Origin: Euclidia mi
Taxonomy: Eukaryota; Arthropoda; Insecta; Lepidoptera; Erebidae
Length of the DNA: 64,000 nt
Assembly: GCA_944739405.2 (NCBI GenBank)
Contig: OX123205.2
Location: forward strand, 39,142,475-39,206,474
Direction: 5' to 3'
Shown here: positions 44,971 to 56,864 of the stretch, in pieces
Layout of the letters: each line of letters begins with the position of its first letter
How positions within the stretch are numbered: position 1 is the stretch's first letter
Made by a program: the position numbers and the translations under genes
The notes under the pieces: generated by a model
Told to the model about the DNA's origin: nothing
Database searches by the model: none
Seen by the model: the letters and a program-made list of their open reading frames with translations, nothing else

Positions 44971-45849
44971 GCATCAAAGCTATGATTATAAACATTTAAG
45001 TGAATCAATGTTTTACTTACTTATAGCTCTGTTGAATTCTCCTGGCCTGATGCCTGATCGAAATTGCTTGATTGGGAATCCCTGACTATTTGGATTTCTA
45101 CATTCAAATTCTTTGATATGCAGCTGAAAATTTAAATCAATTTTGTCATTATACGTTGTAGGTAGACACCACTAATGGTGTACTGTGGTACCACTCTACC
45201 GACACTGATGAGAAGAAATTCCTGCAATATTACATGGCGAAGCAAGAGCTCTGTTAAAAATGAAGGTCATCGGCATCGGCATTCGGCATTTCCCATGTGC
45301 TAAAAAACCTACTTCCATAGGCTTTTTCGAAGATGACAAAATACCTATTGAAAACCTAACTCGTTTGCGCACCGTGTAGTAAGTGCGCCAACTAGCCAGC
45401 CAGTCCCAGGTCACTTTGGCGTCGAAGTTGGCACGCATTGATGCATCGATGATGTGACGTTGATGCAACTAAATGTGTGTCATGTGCCCCGGTGACCGGC
45501 GATGTTGGCGCCACCGGGGCAGGTGCAAAAATTATGCCCATGTGCCCCGGTGCCGGGGCAGATCACCGCGGTGGCTGGAACTCACTTGCACCACATATCC
45601 AAAGGTGCAATATTGTGCATCGCTCGACGCGTAAACCGGGTAGGTGCTCATTGAGCTGTAACCGTTACATGTACCTACCTACTGTTACCAAAAAGCAAAG
45701 AAGGTATGTGGTTCGCAAACCCGCTTCGAGCAGTACGCGTGCGGCTAGCAGCAAGGCGACGATTACAATGAGGGTAGGTACTCATTTTGTCAACATAAGT
45801 AACGACGAAACCGTACCTAAACGTTACTGTTTTTTTATATTAGGTACCT
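44971..45849. other. Intergenic with a GC-rich inverted-repeat cluster
   Basis: At 45485-45560, TGCCCCGGTG and CACCGGGGCA pair (45485-45494 with 45513-45522) and TGCCCCGGTGCCGGGGCA recurs at 45543. Otherwise no feature; frames here lack coding character. Confidence 0.4.
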
Positions 45850-46030
45850 ATAGACTCAAGTCTTTATGCCCGAAGTGGTAGGCAGCGGTGTAATATTACA
45901 CCAACATTTCGCCATGAACTTTTAGGGCCCATGTAATACCTACGGTGCGAGCCTATTGCCGCTACCGGGCACATTACCAGATTTCGTGCTGCTACTGAGA
46001 ATTTGTTAAAACCCAGTAACAATCGTATGA
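45850..46030 (-). mobile_element. Partial family-B SINE
   Basis: Contains CCCGAAGTGGTAGGCAGCGG, AATATTACACCAACATTTCG and CTATTGCCGCTACCGGGCAC in the order of 29452-29707. The tRNA-like head is missing. Confidence 0.6.
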
Positions 46031-46284
46031 CAGAAACCTTGTGTGTAGGTACGTGGTTTGCAAGCCTGCAACAAGCTCTACACAAGCGGCTCATTTGATT
46101 GCGAGCTGTCGATTGTCGATCTTTGCGGCGAAAGCGTTGGGGCAACATCCTGCGCCTTAACTGTAACAGGACTAACAGGCGTATGTACACGTCGTAAACA
46201 CTGGAAGCTGGTTACTGTATCACACGAGTTACAGTTACAGCTTCATAATGAGTATCTACACAGCTATACATTCTCATAAGTTAA

Positions 46285-46530
46285 TAGCATAACTGCACGC
46301 CATCATCCCCGAATGGGTAGGCTGAGGCAGAGGTGTATTACACACTCACATTTCGCCAGTTATTTTCCGGTCTCAATGTAATAGAGGGTGAGCCTATTCC
46401 TATCTGCCGGGCACATTACTAATATTACTTCGAAAAGTCAGAGGTGTGTGCCCGGAGTACCTGGGGATCGAACCCGAGACCTTCGTCTCGGCAGTCCGTT
46501 ATGTTCACCACTGGGCTATCGCCACGTTCT
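46285..46530 (-). mobile_element. Family-B-related SINE
   Basis: Order matches 29452-29707 (CCCCGAATGGGTAGGCTGAG, GAGCCTATTCCTATCTGCCG). The head has B-box-like complement GGGATCGAACCCGAGAC and CCACTGGGCTATCGCCACG, closer to family C. It may be a head-swapped relative. Confidence 0.6.
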
Positions 46531-47379
46531 CATACTATCGTCGCATAAGCCGCGATCGACTGCAATGCACAGAAATATACATTAACAGGTCCAAGCCACA
46601 ATTTTACAAATTCAAATTCAATCAGTTGTGTTTATTTGTGTTATACGGATACCTAGTTGTAAATATTGAGACACTAACAATTTTTCACACGCTTTTTACA
46701 TAAGTAGGTAGGTGTTTTCAAGACTTACCACTAGCCACAAAACTGGCATCAACCTAATAAAATGCCATTGAAAACCCATCTTTAAACTTTAACAATTTAT
46801 TTCCCAAATTTTAAATCATAATAGTATTTATATTAGTAATAATAATAAAATCGTAAAACTAAAGTAAAATGTTGACATTACAAACTTCAACGATAAGAAT
46901 CAAAATTCGCGCTCGCGCTGTTAAGTTTGGTATTCGAAGGTCATTCGTTTTGTTTCACCCTTGTTTCACCACAGCCACAGTACAATTTTCTTTACTGCTA
47001 AAATTTATGGAACCGATCTATTCTATACCTACTACTCAGATGATGACCGTTATCTTGTTTTTGCAAAATAATAATATTTATAATCGGAACCTTACGAATA
47101 TTTTTGTAAAATTTGCTTTACCGTCAGTTCAGCAGCGTCAGCATTAGTCGGTCCGTTGCGGAAGACTTAACAAACAACATCATCAGTAGGGGCGTCGCCA
47201 GCCGATTGCCTAGGGGGGGCAAAGTCCACAGCCGTATGAATAATTAGTAGGGGTTTTTGAGTCTCTAGCTGCACCCTCTGCCCCCCTTTGGCGACGCCCT
47301 TGATCATCACATTTTATGCAGTTAATAAAAACAAGAGGATCTTGCTTGCAGCTAAGTAGATAAGTCTTTTATTTTCAAC
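46531..47379. other. Intergenic, no gene seen
   Basis: AT-rich. A short paired stretch (GGGGCGTCGCCAGCCGATTG near 47189 and GGCGACGCCC near 47289) marks a small inverted-repeat element of about 115 bp. Nothing else. Confidence 0.35.
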
Positions 47380-47760
47380 TAGCTGACACGGCGAACTTCG
47401 TACCGCCATATGTGTATGATACTTAAAAACTACATACATAGACTCACGCCTGTTTCCCCGAAGGGGTAGGCAGAGGCATATTAAACGCCCACTTTTCGCC
47501 AGTGTTTTGATCCCACGTATAGGTGGCGAGCCTATTGCCGCTTATCGGGATATTTTGTTTGCCAGAGCCTCGTCCGTTGATCGGCAGGTGCACCACTTGC
47601 AGGTGAGGTTGGCTTGGGCCCTTAGTTCTTGGTGGGAACCCTATGCACTATCTTTTCTATCTATTAAAAAAAACCGCATTCAAATCCTTTGCGAACTTAA
47701 AAATATTTAAGCATACATAGGGACAGACAGACAGAAGACAGACTTTGTTTTATACTAGGT
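47380..47760 (-). mobile_element. Dispersed repeat with a SINE fragment inserted
   Basis: Left edge CTAGCTGACACGGCGAACTT and right part AAACCGCATTCAAATCC, CATACATAGGGACAGACAGA belong to one dispersed repeat, interrupted by a family-B SINE part (47439-47560, CCCCGAAGGGGTAGGCAGAG). The CTAG at the left edge suggests a Helitron in reverse orientation; uncertain. Confidence 0.5.
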
Positions 47761-47818
47761 ATGTTGTAGAGATAGTAATATAGAGCAAAGACATGCAACG
47801 TTACAGAATCTATACATA

Positions 47819-48074
47819 TAAATAAAATTGGAGTGTCTGTTTGTAATATTAAAATAACAGCTTTTTACTAAATGCATATGGATGTATACACGGTAAATAA
47901 ACCGAAATGACATTTTTTACAATTTTTGTCTGTCTGTCTGTCCGATTTTGACGGGACTTTCACTGGCGGATAGCTGATGTACCAAGGAGTAACTTAGGCT
48001 AAAAATATATATAAATCAACCGGGTACGCGAAGTACTTCCCTCAGGACGCGGGTGAAACCGCGGGAGACAGTAG
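47819..48074 (+). mobile_element. Helitron of a second family
   Basis: TCTATACATATAAATAAAAT after A, AATTGGAGTGTCTGTTTGTA, then GGACGCGGGTGAAACCGCGG hairpin and a degenerate end (CAGTAGG where CTAG is expected). About 256 bp, non-coding. Confidence 0.65.
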
Positions 48075-49230
48075 GTAATAAACAATAAAATAATTTAAAA
48101 AAGTGTCTTGTTTTCATTCCTTACTAAAGTTTGTAAGAATAATGGTTTATTTCAATTTTACAGGAGGTCCGTGTTGTCATTATGAAAAGGTTAAGAAATT
48201 TTAATAAATATAACAGCAGTACCTAGCGGAGGTAAATTTCTTGACTTAAAATAAATCCTTATTTCCTTTACAAACATTCAATATTATAAGTCTCTGCATT
48301 CAACCAATAGACACAAAGAACATCCAGTGTATCCAGTGATTCATGAATGATGGACTTTGGGGAAGATTGTCCATTCCACGATTATAGGCCATATCATGAT
48401 CATAATTGAACGTCAAAACTGCCATGAATGATATAACAGTAATGAAATTACCGTTGATGTGACGAGTGGGTTCTCTCGATATCACTAATTTGTCCTTCAG
48501 TGTTGACCTCTTGCTGCTTTTATGGCAGACTATGTTTACCTACCTTGCTGGCTGTTGTGAGAGGGTCCATCTAGGGAGTTGACGAATCACCATCTGCCCC
48601 TTTTCGACATTCTTACTATAAGCACATTCAAAGCAAACGCAAACAACACCAAAGTGTTCACAGGGTCATATGGACTGATCCATTTAACACCCTTGCCAAT
48701 AGCACAGCATAGTTAGTGTCAAGTACCTAGCAATAGTTCTGTACCTGCTGCGGCTGCGGCTAATTTGTGATTGTATTTAATACTGCAGTCATTGTCTCAC
48801 TAGGAACTCTCAGTCGGTGTCCCATTGCGGTGTGTATTTGTAGTATTTTCGTAATATCATATGTCAAGGGAAAACTAAAAATAAATCATTTTCATGACAT
48901 TGACTGACTATAATATATTAGTTTATCAGTTCTGCTCTACAATAAAGTTACCCGCCTCTACAATATTATGTTTCTCACAGTAATAACTAAACGTGTAGTA
49001 TACATATGCTATGATTTGACATCTATCAATCTTCTTAACCAATAGGTGAAGCGCATTTGATTTCCTAAACTTTTGATTGGTCAGCTTGGAGAATGCATCT
49101 CTTTCTATTTCGACAGCGAGCAAAATGGCCGCAACTCATTGTGATACGATAGACGTGTTGGTACAAATGCGTAATGTCGTGTGTCGTCGTAAATAAACAT
49201 TGTTAATCGAGTGCCGCGTCCTCCATAATA
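48075..49230. other. Intergenic; one coding-like minus-strand patch
   Basis: The minus strand at about 48520-48300 has an open stretch (SKRSTLKDKLVISREPTRHI, then a hydrophobic run and MDNLPQSPSFMNHW). It could be an exon or a retropseudogene. I do not recognise it and splice sites are weak. The rest is AT-rich. CCAAT-type motifs occur at 49040 and 49075 just before the possible promoter below. Confidence 0.3.
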
Positions 49231-49380
49231 GTGCTCAGTGTTAGTGCATGCTTTGTTCATTTAAGTGCTCACATTGTGTTCAAAAGTCCAACTAAAAGGT
49301 GTTTTGTCTGTGTTTTGTGCCTTGTTTTCGTCAATAAATTCACCCTGACATCTGTTTTGGATTTATGTTCATTTGAACAC
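49231..49380 (+). promoter_or_regulatory. Possible promoter and non-coding first exon
   Basis: An arthropod-type initiator TCAGT is at 49236-49240. The following 140 bases end at a good donor (CACA|GTAAGT, 49380/49381). A CG-richer block precedes it (49125-49220, ATGGCCGCAACTCATTGTG). This arrangement fits an untranslated first exon with the coding exons beyond a long intron, but no downstream exon is visible. Confidence 0.25.
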
Positions 49381-52300
49381 AGTAAGTTTACCCATTGCAT
49401 ACATTTTTATCGATAAAACTTAGTTTGTAATAGTTTTAAGATGTGTGTAAATAGTTTTATTGGTAAAGTTTTGACAGGTTTTTGTCTCGCTTATTTTGGT
49501 TGTTTTTAGTGGGGGAGTGATAGAGATAGTGGGGTAGTGGTATGCTAAAGTTAAGTCACTCCCTATCCCTTCGAAAGTGTGCCGCGTATTATTGTTTTGG
49601 TGGTGACCTATTACGAAATGTATGATTTGTGTAGTGGTCGTCGTGTCGGAGGTCATCCAGCGGCAATTAGACGTCGTATCTCTAAGATTAAATGTGACAT
49701 AAGTTGCGTAGGCAGCGTCCACGGAGTCTGCGACAGTGACATCATGTATAGCGTATTTTAAGAATAATTATATGATATTTTCACTATCACACGTGTGCGC
49801 GCGAGCATAGTTCCTCTACAAGCTCTAACTGTTTACGTCACTAACGTCACGAGTTATTTAGTATTAGTAACCACCACAGTAACTCGAGTTTTGGTTATCA
49901 AAGGATGTTATGTGTACCAGGCCAATGTTTTATTCATGACAAAATCAGCGATCAAATAAACAACAATAGCACATTCTTGTTCTATTTTTCGTTTTTATTA
50001 CAGACATATTTTTAAGTCAATTGCAGACTCAGTTTAGATCAAAATAACATTCATATTGTCTGATCTCATTTAATTTGATACACACAGAATTGCCTGACAA
50101 GATTATGATGTGAATGACAAAATGATAATACATAAATAAATTTAGGAAGTCCACCATAAAATGATATAGTTGCAATACCATAATTTGACTGGATTGTCAG
50201 CCTGCCAAGTCACTTTCATGATTGTATGATAATAGAGGAAGTATATTTTGTTTTGTATTGAAATATGTACTTGTTACACATCATTTTGGGACTAGTCTAG
50301 GTAAAATATAAGTTATGATATGTAGTTTAATATGTTAAATACTGCTGTTTAACACACTGTGAATACAGAAAAGCATCAGAGAACATTGGCCTCTCTTCTA
50401 TAATAATCTTTAATTTTTTGTACTAGTCCCAGCCATATTATATTTCCCCTACTGTATCTGTGTAGCAAGGTTCAGCTGTTGTGTCCATCGAAGACATTCA
50501 GTTTTGATGCTGGAGAAGTTCTGCAAGCTTTCTCCTATATGCGTATATTGTCTTATTTAGGTAAAACAATAATAGGTACAAACAATTAAAAATTTATTTA
50601 TTATAAACAATTGTATTATCACATCTTCAATGTATTTTACATTTTGAAACAAACTGACGTATGTAACGAAACGCGCAAGTCATATCTGCAGGATCAATGG
50701 AAGCGGAACTACTTCAATTAGATGTGATTAAGATGTAAAACAGACAACCTTGTTACGTAACATTATGCACTATTGTAAGCTGTGCGCATTGTAGCAGGTG
50801 TATGAATATGTTAATATTTTTTTCTGACGCTTTTTGCAATGAAATAACTTTATGTACATTGTTTTGTTACGAAGATGTTTATTATTGCATAACTTTATAA
50901 GTAAGTATGTGTATAATATATTTACTTATTTATTTATAATATAATATCAAGTACATACAACTACCTATTTTTACAGATTGTAAGTACTTAAAATAAAAAT
51001 TTTGTAACAAACTAAATATTTATTCTTATAGTTACTTATGCACATTGACTTCAATTTTTTTTTATATGTGGTACTTACCTTTAAATCAATAAAATCAGTT
51101 ATCGATTTCTTAAGTGCATAGTTGTATCTATAGGTACTTCTGAATCACTAAAACACATTGTTTTATAAAAAGTATGTCTAGTAACCTAAAATATAATCAA
51201 GACATAATTCACACACATTACATAGCAGTATTTTTTTTTTCCAAGTGTGCATCATAATTATCTTGTGTCTGTATGACATTGCAATGTAAAAAAGAACACT
51301 GCAACTTATAACAAAGGATGATTATCTAAATAGGTTATTATTAAACATGCTGTGTCTATCATCTTCAATGTAACTTCAATAATTGATGTGCCGTGTTGTC
51401 TCGGATTTATATTACAATCTGTCACTATTGTCTTTACTTTGTCCTTACTGATGAGAATGTATGCCGTCAGTTGACAGATTTTTGTACAATGGTAATTTGT
51501 ACATTGTAAACAAGTTAAGATAATTAAGTATTGAAATCTGTTTTAATGTACAGAATACACACATACATGACACATAATGTTTAGTCACAGAAGCAATTTG
51601 TTTGTGTGTGTTGCTGACATAATAATTATCTATATTATTTTTTATACACACTGTTCTCAGAACTAGAGGTACTTAATATTTGCTGTAATTTCATGCATTC
51701 AGTTGTACTGTACCTAATACCTTTTTGTCAATATCGTCAACTAATTGGATAACCGTAAAGTTCCCAAATAACTAATTAAAAACTGACCTTAAGCAATTAA
51801 AATCAGAATGAAACTTGATTGGCTTACCTAAACAATGAGTAGAATAATGTGAAAATACTCATTGTTATTTTACAGCAGTTGTTTATCAAATAGGTAATCT
51901 CTTTTTAACAAAGTAGTTAAACTTCCTTCTTCGTTATCAAATAATTGATTATAACATACACACTTATCAGTCTGATGCGTTTCATGTGAAGGTTGCTTCG
52001 AATATGAATGTTTATGTAAGTTTTTACTGCTTACTGTTACTGCAATGTTTCATAGATAGCGTTTCTTAACATTTGAATTTAGCAGAAGTCTTACATAATT
52101 TAAAAGGTACCTATTATACCATGTGTCTGGCTGTAGTCTTTATCTTTGTCCATCCTAGCCTTTATCATGAGGTATTTAATGGCACTAAACTTGTCGAATA
52201 TTAACTAAAGAAAACCCAAATATGGCCATAATATATTTTACAACTAGATGACATGGCTTTCACAGATTATTGTACTCTTGTCAAAAAAACCACAAGACTG

Positions 52301-53139
52301 AATAACCTTGGCTAAAATGTGAAAATTATCACTAATATGGGTTTCCTCATACTACTTAGTAATTTAATTCATCACTTTATTAGCATTTAAATAATATTTT
52401 CAAATAATAGTAACAAAATGATATATGTTATAGAACAGTTAGTTGGTGGCTATTCTCTTAGAGAAACCAGTTTCCTTAGTTTATGCCCTTCACGCGTCGT
52501 ACACACGTGCGCTTGTGTGCGTGAGTCCTTAGACTGTGTATGTGTGTGTGTTAGTGTGTATGTGTGAAATATATATGCTTAATTAGTAAGTAAAGTGGAA
52601 TGAGAATTTCGTTGGTTATTTAAGGAATTGCTCTGTGTCACAATACTATGATTTCGTTTGGATGTGAAGGTCTGTACATTAACAAATCAGTGACCTACAT
52701 ACGTTAGAAAATACTCATACCTATCTATCACCTAAAATTGTGGGCAGAGAGATTCACCTACATCTCGATGGCTACGTTTTAGATGACTCGTAAAAGTGAA
52801 TGAGAAATTCTGGAAGTAAATTCCGGTAGCACTGAGTTGATTCCTTGACCCAGCATACACACAACCAAGGTCAAAAGACATCAAAAGCTCTTGAAGCATT
52901 TAAGGTCATGGGGTACTGTACCGGTACCGTCACGGCCCAGCTGCAGCCTAACACGGTGTCGAATTTGTTAGGTGACGGCAAAGGCACTGACAACCCATTA
53001 CAGGAGGTAGAGCCTTGCTGATTTCAGCATGAATGGGCCGACTCGACCGGGGAAGTACTACCCTCTCACAGAAAATCGACGTAAAGTAACAGTACACTAA
53101 ACTGTTGCGTTTCGTTCGGTAAGTGAGAGTTCCGGAGGC
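49381..53139. other. Long AT-rich stretch without a recognised gene
   Basis: 3.8 kb with no long frame, no splice-linked exons and little recognisable repeat. It may be intron of the putative transcript above. A TG-rich patch occurs at 52500-52566 (TGTGTATGTGTGTGTGTTAG). Confidence 0.35.
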
Positions 53140-53310
53140 CTTATCGCCTATTCCTTCTCCCTCATCCCACTCCTCATCCTATCCCTTTTCCCAACCCCAA
53201 GGGGCGGCAACGCACTTGTGACTCCTGTGGTGTTGCTTGTGTCCATGGGCGGCGGTAATTGCTTACCATCAGGCGATCCGTCTGCTCGTTTGCCGCCTAT
53301 TACTATCGTT
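53140..53310 (-). mobile_element. Short dispersed repeat, second copy
   Basis: Reverse-orientation relative of 16130-16306, sharing CCATGGGCGGCGGTAATTGC and the CCCCAAGGGGCGGCAACGCA block. Confidence 0.65.
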
Positions 53311-54167
53311 GGAAGTTTTGAAATATTTTATACGACGAAGATACATTTTATTGTTCAGAAATAGATAGTTCGCTGGGTTGGAGCGGTGTCGTTACAACGC
53401 CTGCAGTAATTTGCCATGACCTTTAACCCTTGATTTAAACCTGTCACATTCGTATATCCTCCCCAAATTCTTGTAACTTGGCATATTTGTAACACAGAAT
53501 AGGCAAGGCAAAGAGTAGAGTAGAGACAACAGATACAAAATTCAATTTAATAATCATGACTCACCCATATCAATCGGCGCTACAAGTATCGTAAGTGAAA
53601 AAATGCGCTGATATAACGTCAACAATCTCGTTAGTAAGTAGGTACATCAGTACTTAAATTGTCGAAGTGTCGATCCAATGATATGTACTTCTACCTACCC
53701 CTTCTAAGATTTACATAACGCGATGTATGTGTGTAAACAAAATTCTTCAAATAACTATAAAACATGTTAGTCTTATCTTGCTGGTAAACACTTATAGTGG
53801 TGAATCAATCTGCATGACGCCTTTTGATAAAATATTCCTCTCGTATCCCCCATATGGTTCCCCTTTTTTACACAGTGTTAAAGGGTTTCGTTTAATATCT
53901 TGCACGTGTCCCAATAAAAAGATGGTGTAAAGATTATACCAAAGTGCACTAAAAAAACATCTTTCGTAGTTAGGGCATAGATAAATATAATACTTTACAG
54001 TGTTAGGGCTCGAGTTGTGCAGGCAAAAAATTTGCAGGCGTATCTTGAAGTTCCGAACGCAAACTAGTTGATCTGTTCAAGAATGGAGAGTTGTCAAACG
54101 CAAATTCGAAATCATTTAAGTAAATGTTTCATTTAGGTCACAGAGTAAAACTAAAAATAATGAGAAT
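53311..54167. other. Intergenic, no gene seen
   Basis: AT-rich; no recognisable feature. Confidence 0.4.
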
Positions 54168-54330
54168 TTGGAATTTGATTTTGGAATAAATCCTGTGTTG
54201 CGCTTGCGGGGAACTTCAAAACCATTCAATTAACAAATGCTCAAACCCAGACTCGAAACAATAATGTGTGAATTCTTTAATAGTATTGTCTAGGGCGGGG
54301 ATCAAACCTACACAATCGGCGAAATCTAAA
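54168..54330 (-). mobile_element. Degraded family-A SINE
   Basis: GGAATAAATCCTGTGTTGCG, CAAACCCAGACTCGAAACAA and GGCGGGGATCAAACCTACAC follow the order of 2588-2815 in the same orientation, with many substitutions in the tRNA-like head. Confidence 0.5.
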
Positions 54331-55499
54331 CGACGAGGCGAAATCTAACCTATACGCGATAGCTGCAGTAAAAAAAATAAATGAGACACTTTTTAAGTAA
54401 TATACTTGACGTAATTTGAAAAAAGAAACCGACCTAGGTATATTTGAGCGCACAGTAAACTGCAAATCTTTCGCCCAACGTACCGCTTCCCTAAAATGTA
54501 AATATAAAGTGACGTAATTCCAAAGAGCATGGTGTTCCGCGGTGCAGATTCTCATGGCGTTCTGTAACAGAAGCCGACGATATTATTACCTAAGCGTGCC
54601 TAATTGTTACACATACTTAGCGTTATTTAATGACTACCATGGATAAATTTTGTGAAATCTTTGTTGTACGAGCCTTTGATCGCATTGTGAAGCTTATTTT
54701 GCTGGAGTTTAGCGGTGTACTGAATGATTTAAAGCTTGCTGATTCTATGTTTTCTTTTTGTTCTTTTGAGAAATTTATCGTCGAGTTTTGTACGTTTATT
54801 GTATAGGTATATCTAACCGCTTCTTATTGCGGTTATGCATTGCGATGTCGGTCATAAAAATGTTGGTTAGATCGCCAAAATTATATTACCAAACTGTAAT
54901 TCGGTAAGTAAGCGTATGTATGCTTACATAATAGTGTGTATTTATCTTTTAGCAACAACTAACCGACTACCGATGTTTTCTTCCGGGTAAACTAGTTCAT
55001 CCATGACTTCATTTCCGTGAATCATACTTTACAGCGTTTATCCTGTTCCACTTATCGAAATCTATAGATTAAATGCACATACATTACATTGATACTATGA
55101 AGCATCTTACGAGAGCCTTAATAACTCCAGCAGTGGACTGGAAAAACTGTAAAGGAATGTAAAACATAAATTCGACTGCCGGGACTCTTGAGTTTTTTAA
55201 AGTACAGTTTCCTAGCTTAGGACTATCCTATCACGATTTTAAACCACAAAAGTAATTCCGTATTTTTCTGGTTCAAAAACAGACAAATGTTTTGAGAATG
55301 TTTTGAATTCAAATACGTCCATATTATGCTTGTATAAATAAATCCCGATCTAAGAGTGATGTCTGTTTTGCGGGGAATTTCACAAACATTTCATTGCAAC
55401 CGTTAGGTATATGATTTGTGTATCTATTTGCCATCTGCCTGTCCATCAATCTAATATTTTTGATTTAACGTTTTAAGAGTGTTGAGATCACACAATTTT
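54331..55499. other. Intergenic, no gene seen
   Basis: AT-rich; short frames only. Confidence 0.4.
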
Positions 55500-55650
55500 A
55501 ATCGACAGATACCGAAGAGCGTGCATGAAAAATTTGTTGATAGTGAATGAAGCAAGGGAGATAGATATGTCGGGATTCAGGATTGTAGCAATGTATGGCG
55601 GTCCATAATTTCTGCTTACCCCTTTGGGGGCAGTGTGAGTCTATTATATG
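55500..55650 (+). mobile_element. 3' end of an RTE-type LINE
   Basis: Same tail as 12545-12827: AGCGTGCATGAAAAATTTGT, GTCGGGATTCAGGATTGTAG, TGCTTACCCCTTTGGGGGCA, then GTGTGAGTCTATTATATGTA. Confidence 0.55.
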
Positions 55651-55654
55651 TATG

Positions 55655-55909
55655 TGTAGCATATAACATTATTCTCGTGGTGACGGATTAAGAATACGGA
55701 CTGTCACCACCCCATATCATCCCATGGGTGTCGTAAGAGTCGACAGAGGGAGCATTTTATGCAGAGAACAACCCTGCAAGAGAAGTAAAACTTAATACAA
55801 ACCCTATGTCAACCCGTTTGGCCAGCGTGGTATAGTAGGCCAATTCCTCCTTTCAAAGGAGAGGCCCAGTCCAGCAGTGGACTGTTGAAGGCTGATGATG
55901 TGTAGCATA
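55655..55909 (+). mobile_element. LINE-tail-derived repeat (family D) with 9-bp target duplication
   Basis: Element 55664-55900 lies between TGTAGCATA copies (55655-55663 and 55901-55909). It ends GGCTGATGATG. A clean duplication of about 9 bp shows it moved by retroposition as a unit. Confidence 0.7.
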
Positions 55910-56138
55910 GCATTATCATCATCATAGCGCTGTCCTGGTTGCGATCTATGATACTTGTTAACTAATATTACCTAATTAGGTCTTATATTGCAAGGAGTTT
56001 AATTGTTTATTTATGATGCTTTTACATCTTAACTAGAGTAATCTACGGAACGTCGGGTGATTCCATACACGGCACAGAAAAAAATACTTACCTGTCATTC
56101 AGCAATATTTGATTGCTGTTCGCGTCGCAGTCTTATGA

Positions 56139-56341
56139 TCTAATACTAATTTATAAAGCTGAAGAGTTTGTTTGTTTGAACGCGCTCATCGCAGGAACTA
56201 CCGGTCCGATTTGAAAAATTATTTCAGTGTTAGATAGCCCATTTATCGAGGAAGGCTATAGGCTATATAACATCACGCTATGAGCCACGGAAGCGGAGCA
56301 GTAGCCTAAATTAACGCGGGTGTAACCGCGGCCTCATCTCG
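56139..56341 (+). mobile_element. Helitron, sister of 44410-44627
   Basis: TCTAATACTAATTTATAAAG after A, hairpin CGCGGGTGTAACCGCG and CTCG (from CTAG) before T. Interior closely matches the sister copy (GATAGCCCATTTATCGAGGA). Confidence 0.8.
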
Positions 56342-56630
56342 TTAATAATACAGAGCAGCAACGTTGTGTCAGACCTCGTGTTATTATATAGAGTATATAA
56401 AATAAATACTAGTAAAAGGGTGTCTAATACATAATAAACTATAATAAATATTGTACAGTTTTAGTAGCCAAAAGTAATGACTTCCTTCCTGCGAACCTGT
56501 TGATTACTTGTTACGTTTCTACTCCACTGAAATGTTGTTAAACAGTTTCGTGTTTACACAAGGTCGATCGGAACTACTGTATGAAATCGAGAGGAGTTAT
56601 AGTATTTATGATTTTGTATAATAGATTCCG

Positions 56631-56864
56631 TCCGTGTGGTGACGGATTAAGAATACGGAATGTCACCACCCCATATCATCCCATGGGTGTCGTAAGAGCC
56701 GATAAAGGGAGCATATTATGCAGAGAACAGCACAGTAAGAGAAGGAAAACTTGATACGAACCCTATACAAACCCGTTTGACCAGCGTGGTATAGTAGGCC
56801 AATTCCTCCTTTCAAAGAAGAGGCCAAGTCCAGCAGTGGACTGTTAAAGGCTGATGATGATGAT
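56631..56864 (+). mobile_element. LINE-tail-derived repeat (family D)
   Basis: GACGGATTAAGAATACGGAA to AGCAGTGGACTGTTAAAGGC and GATGATGATGAT. Third copy of the family, 730 bp from the second. Confidence 0.7.
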
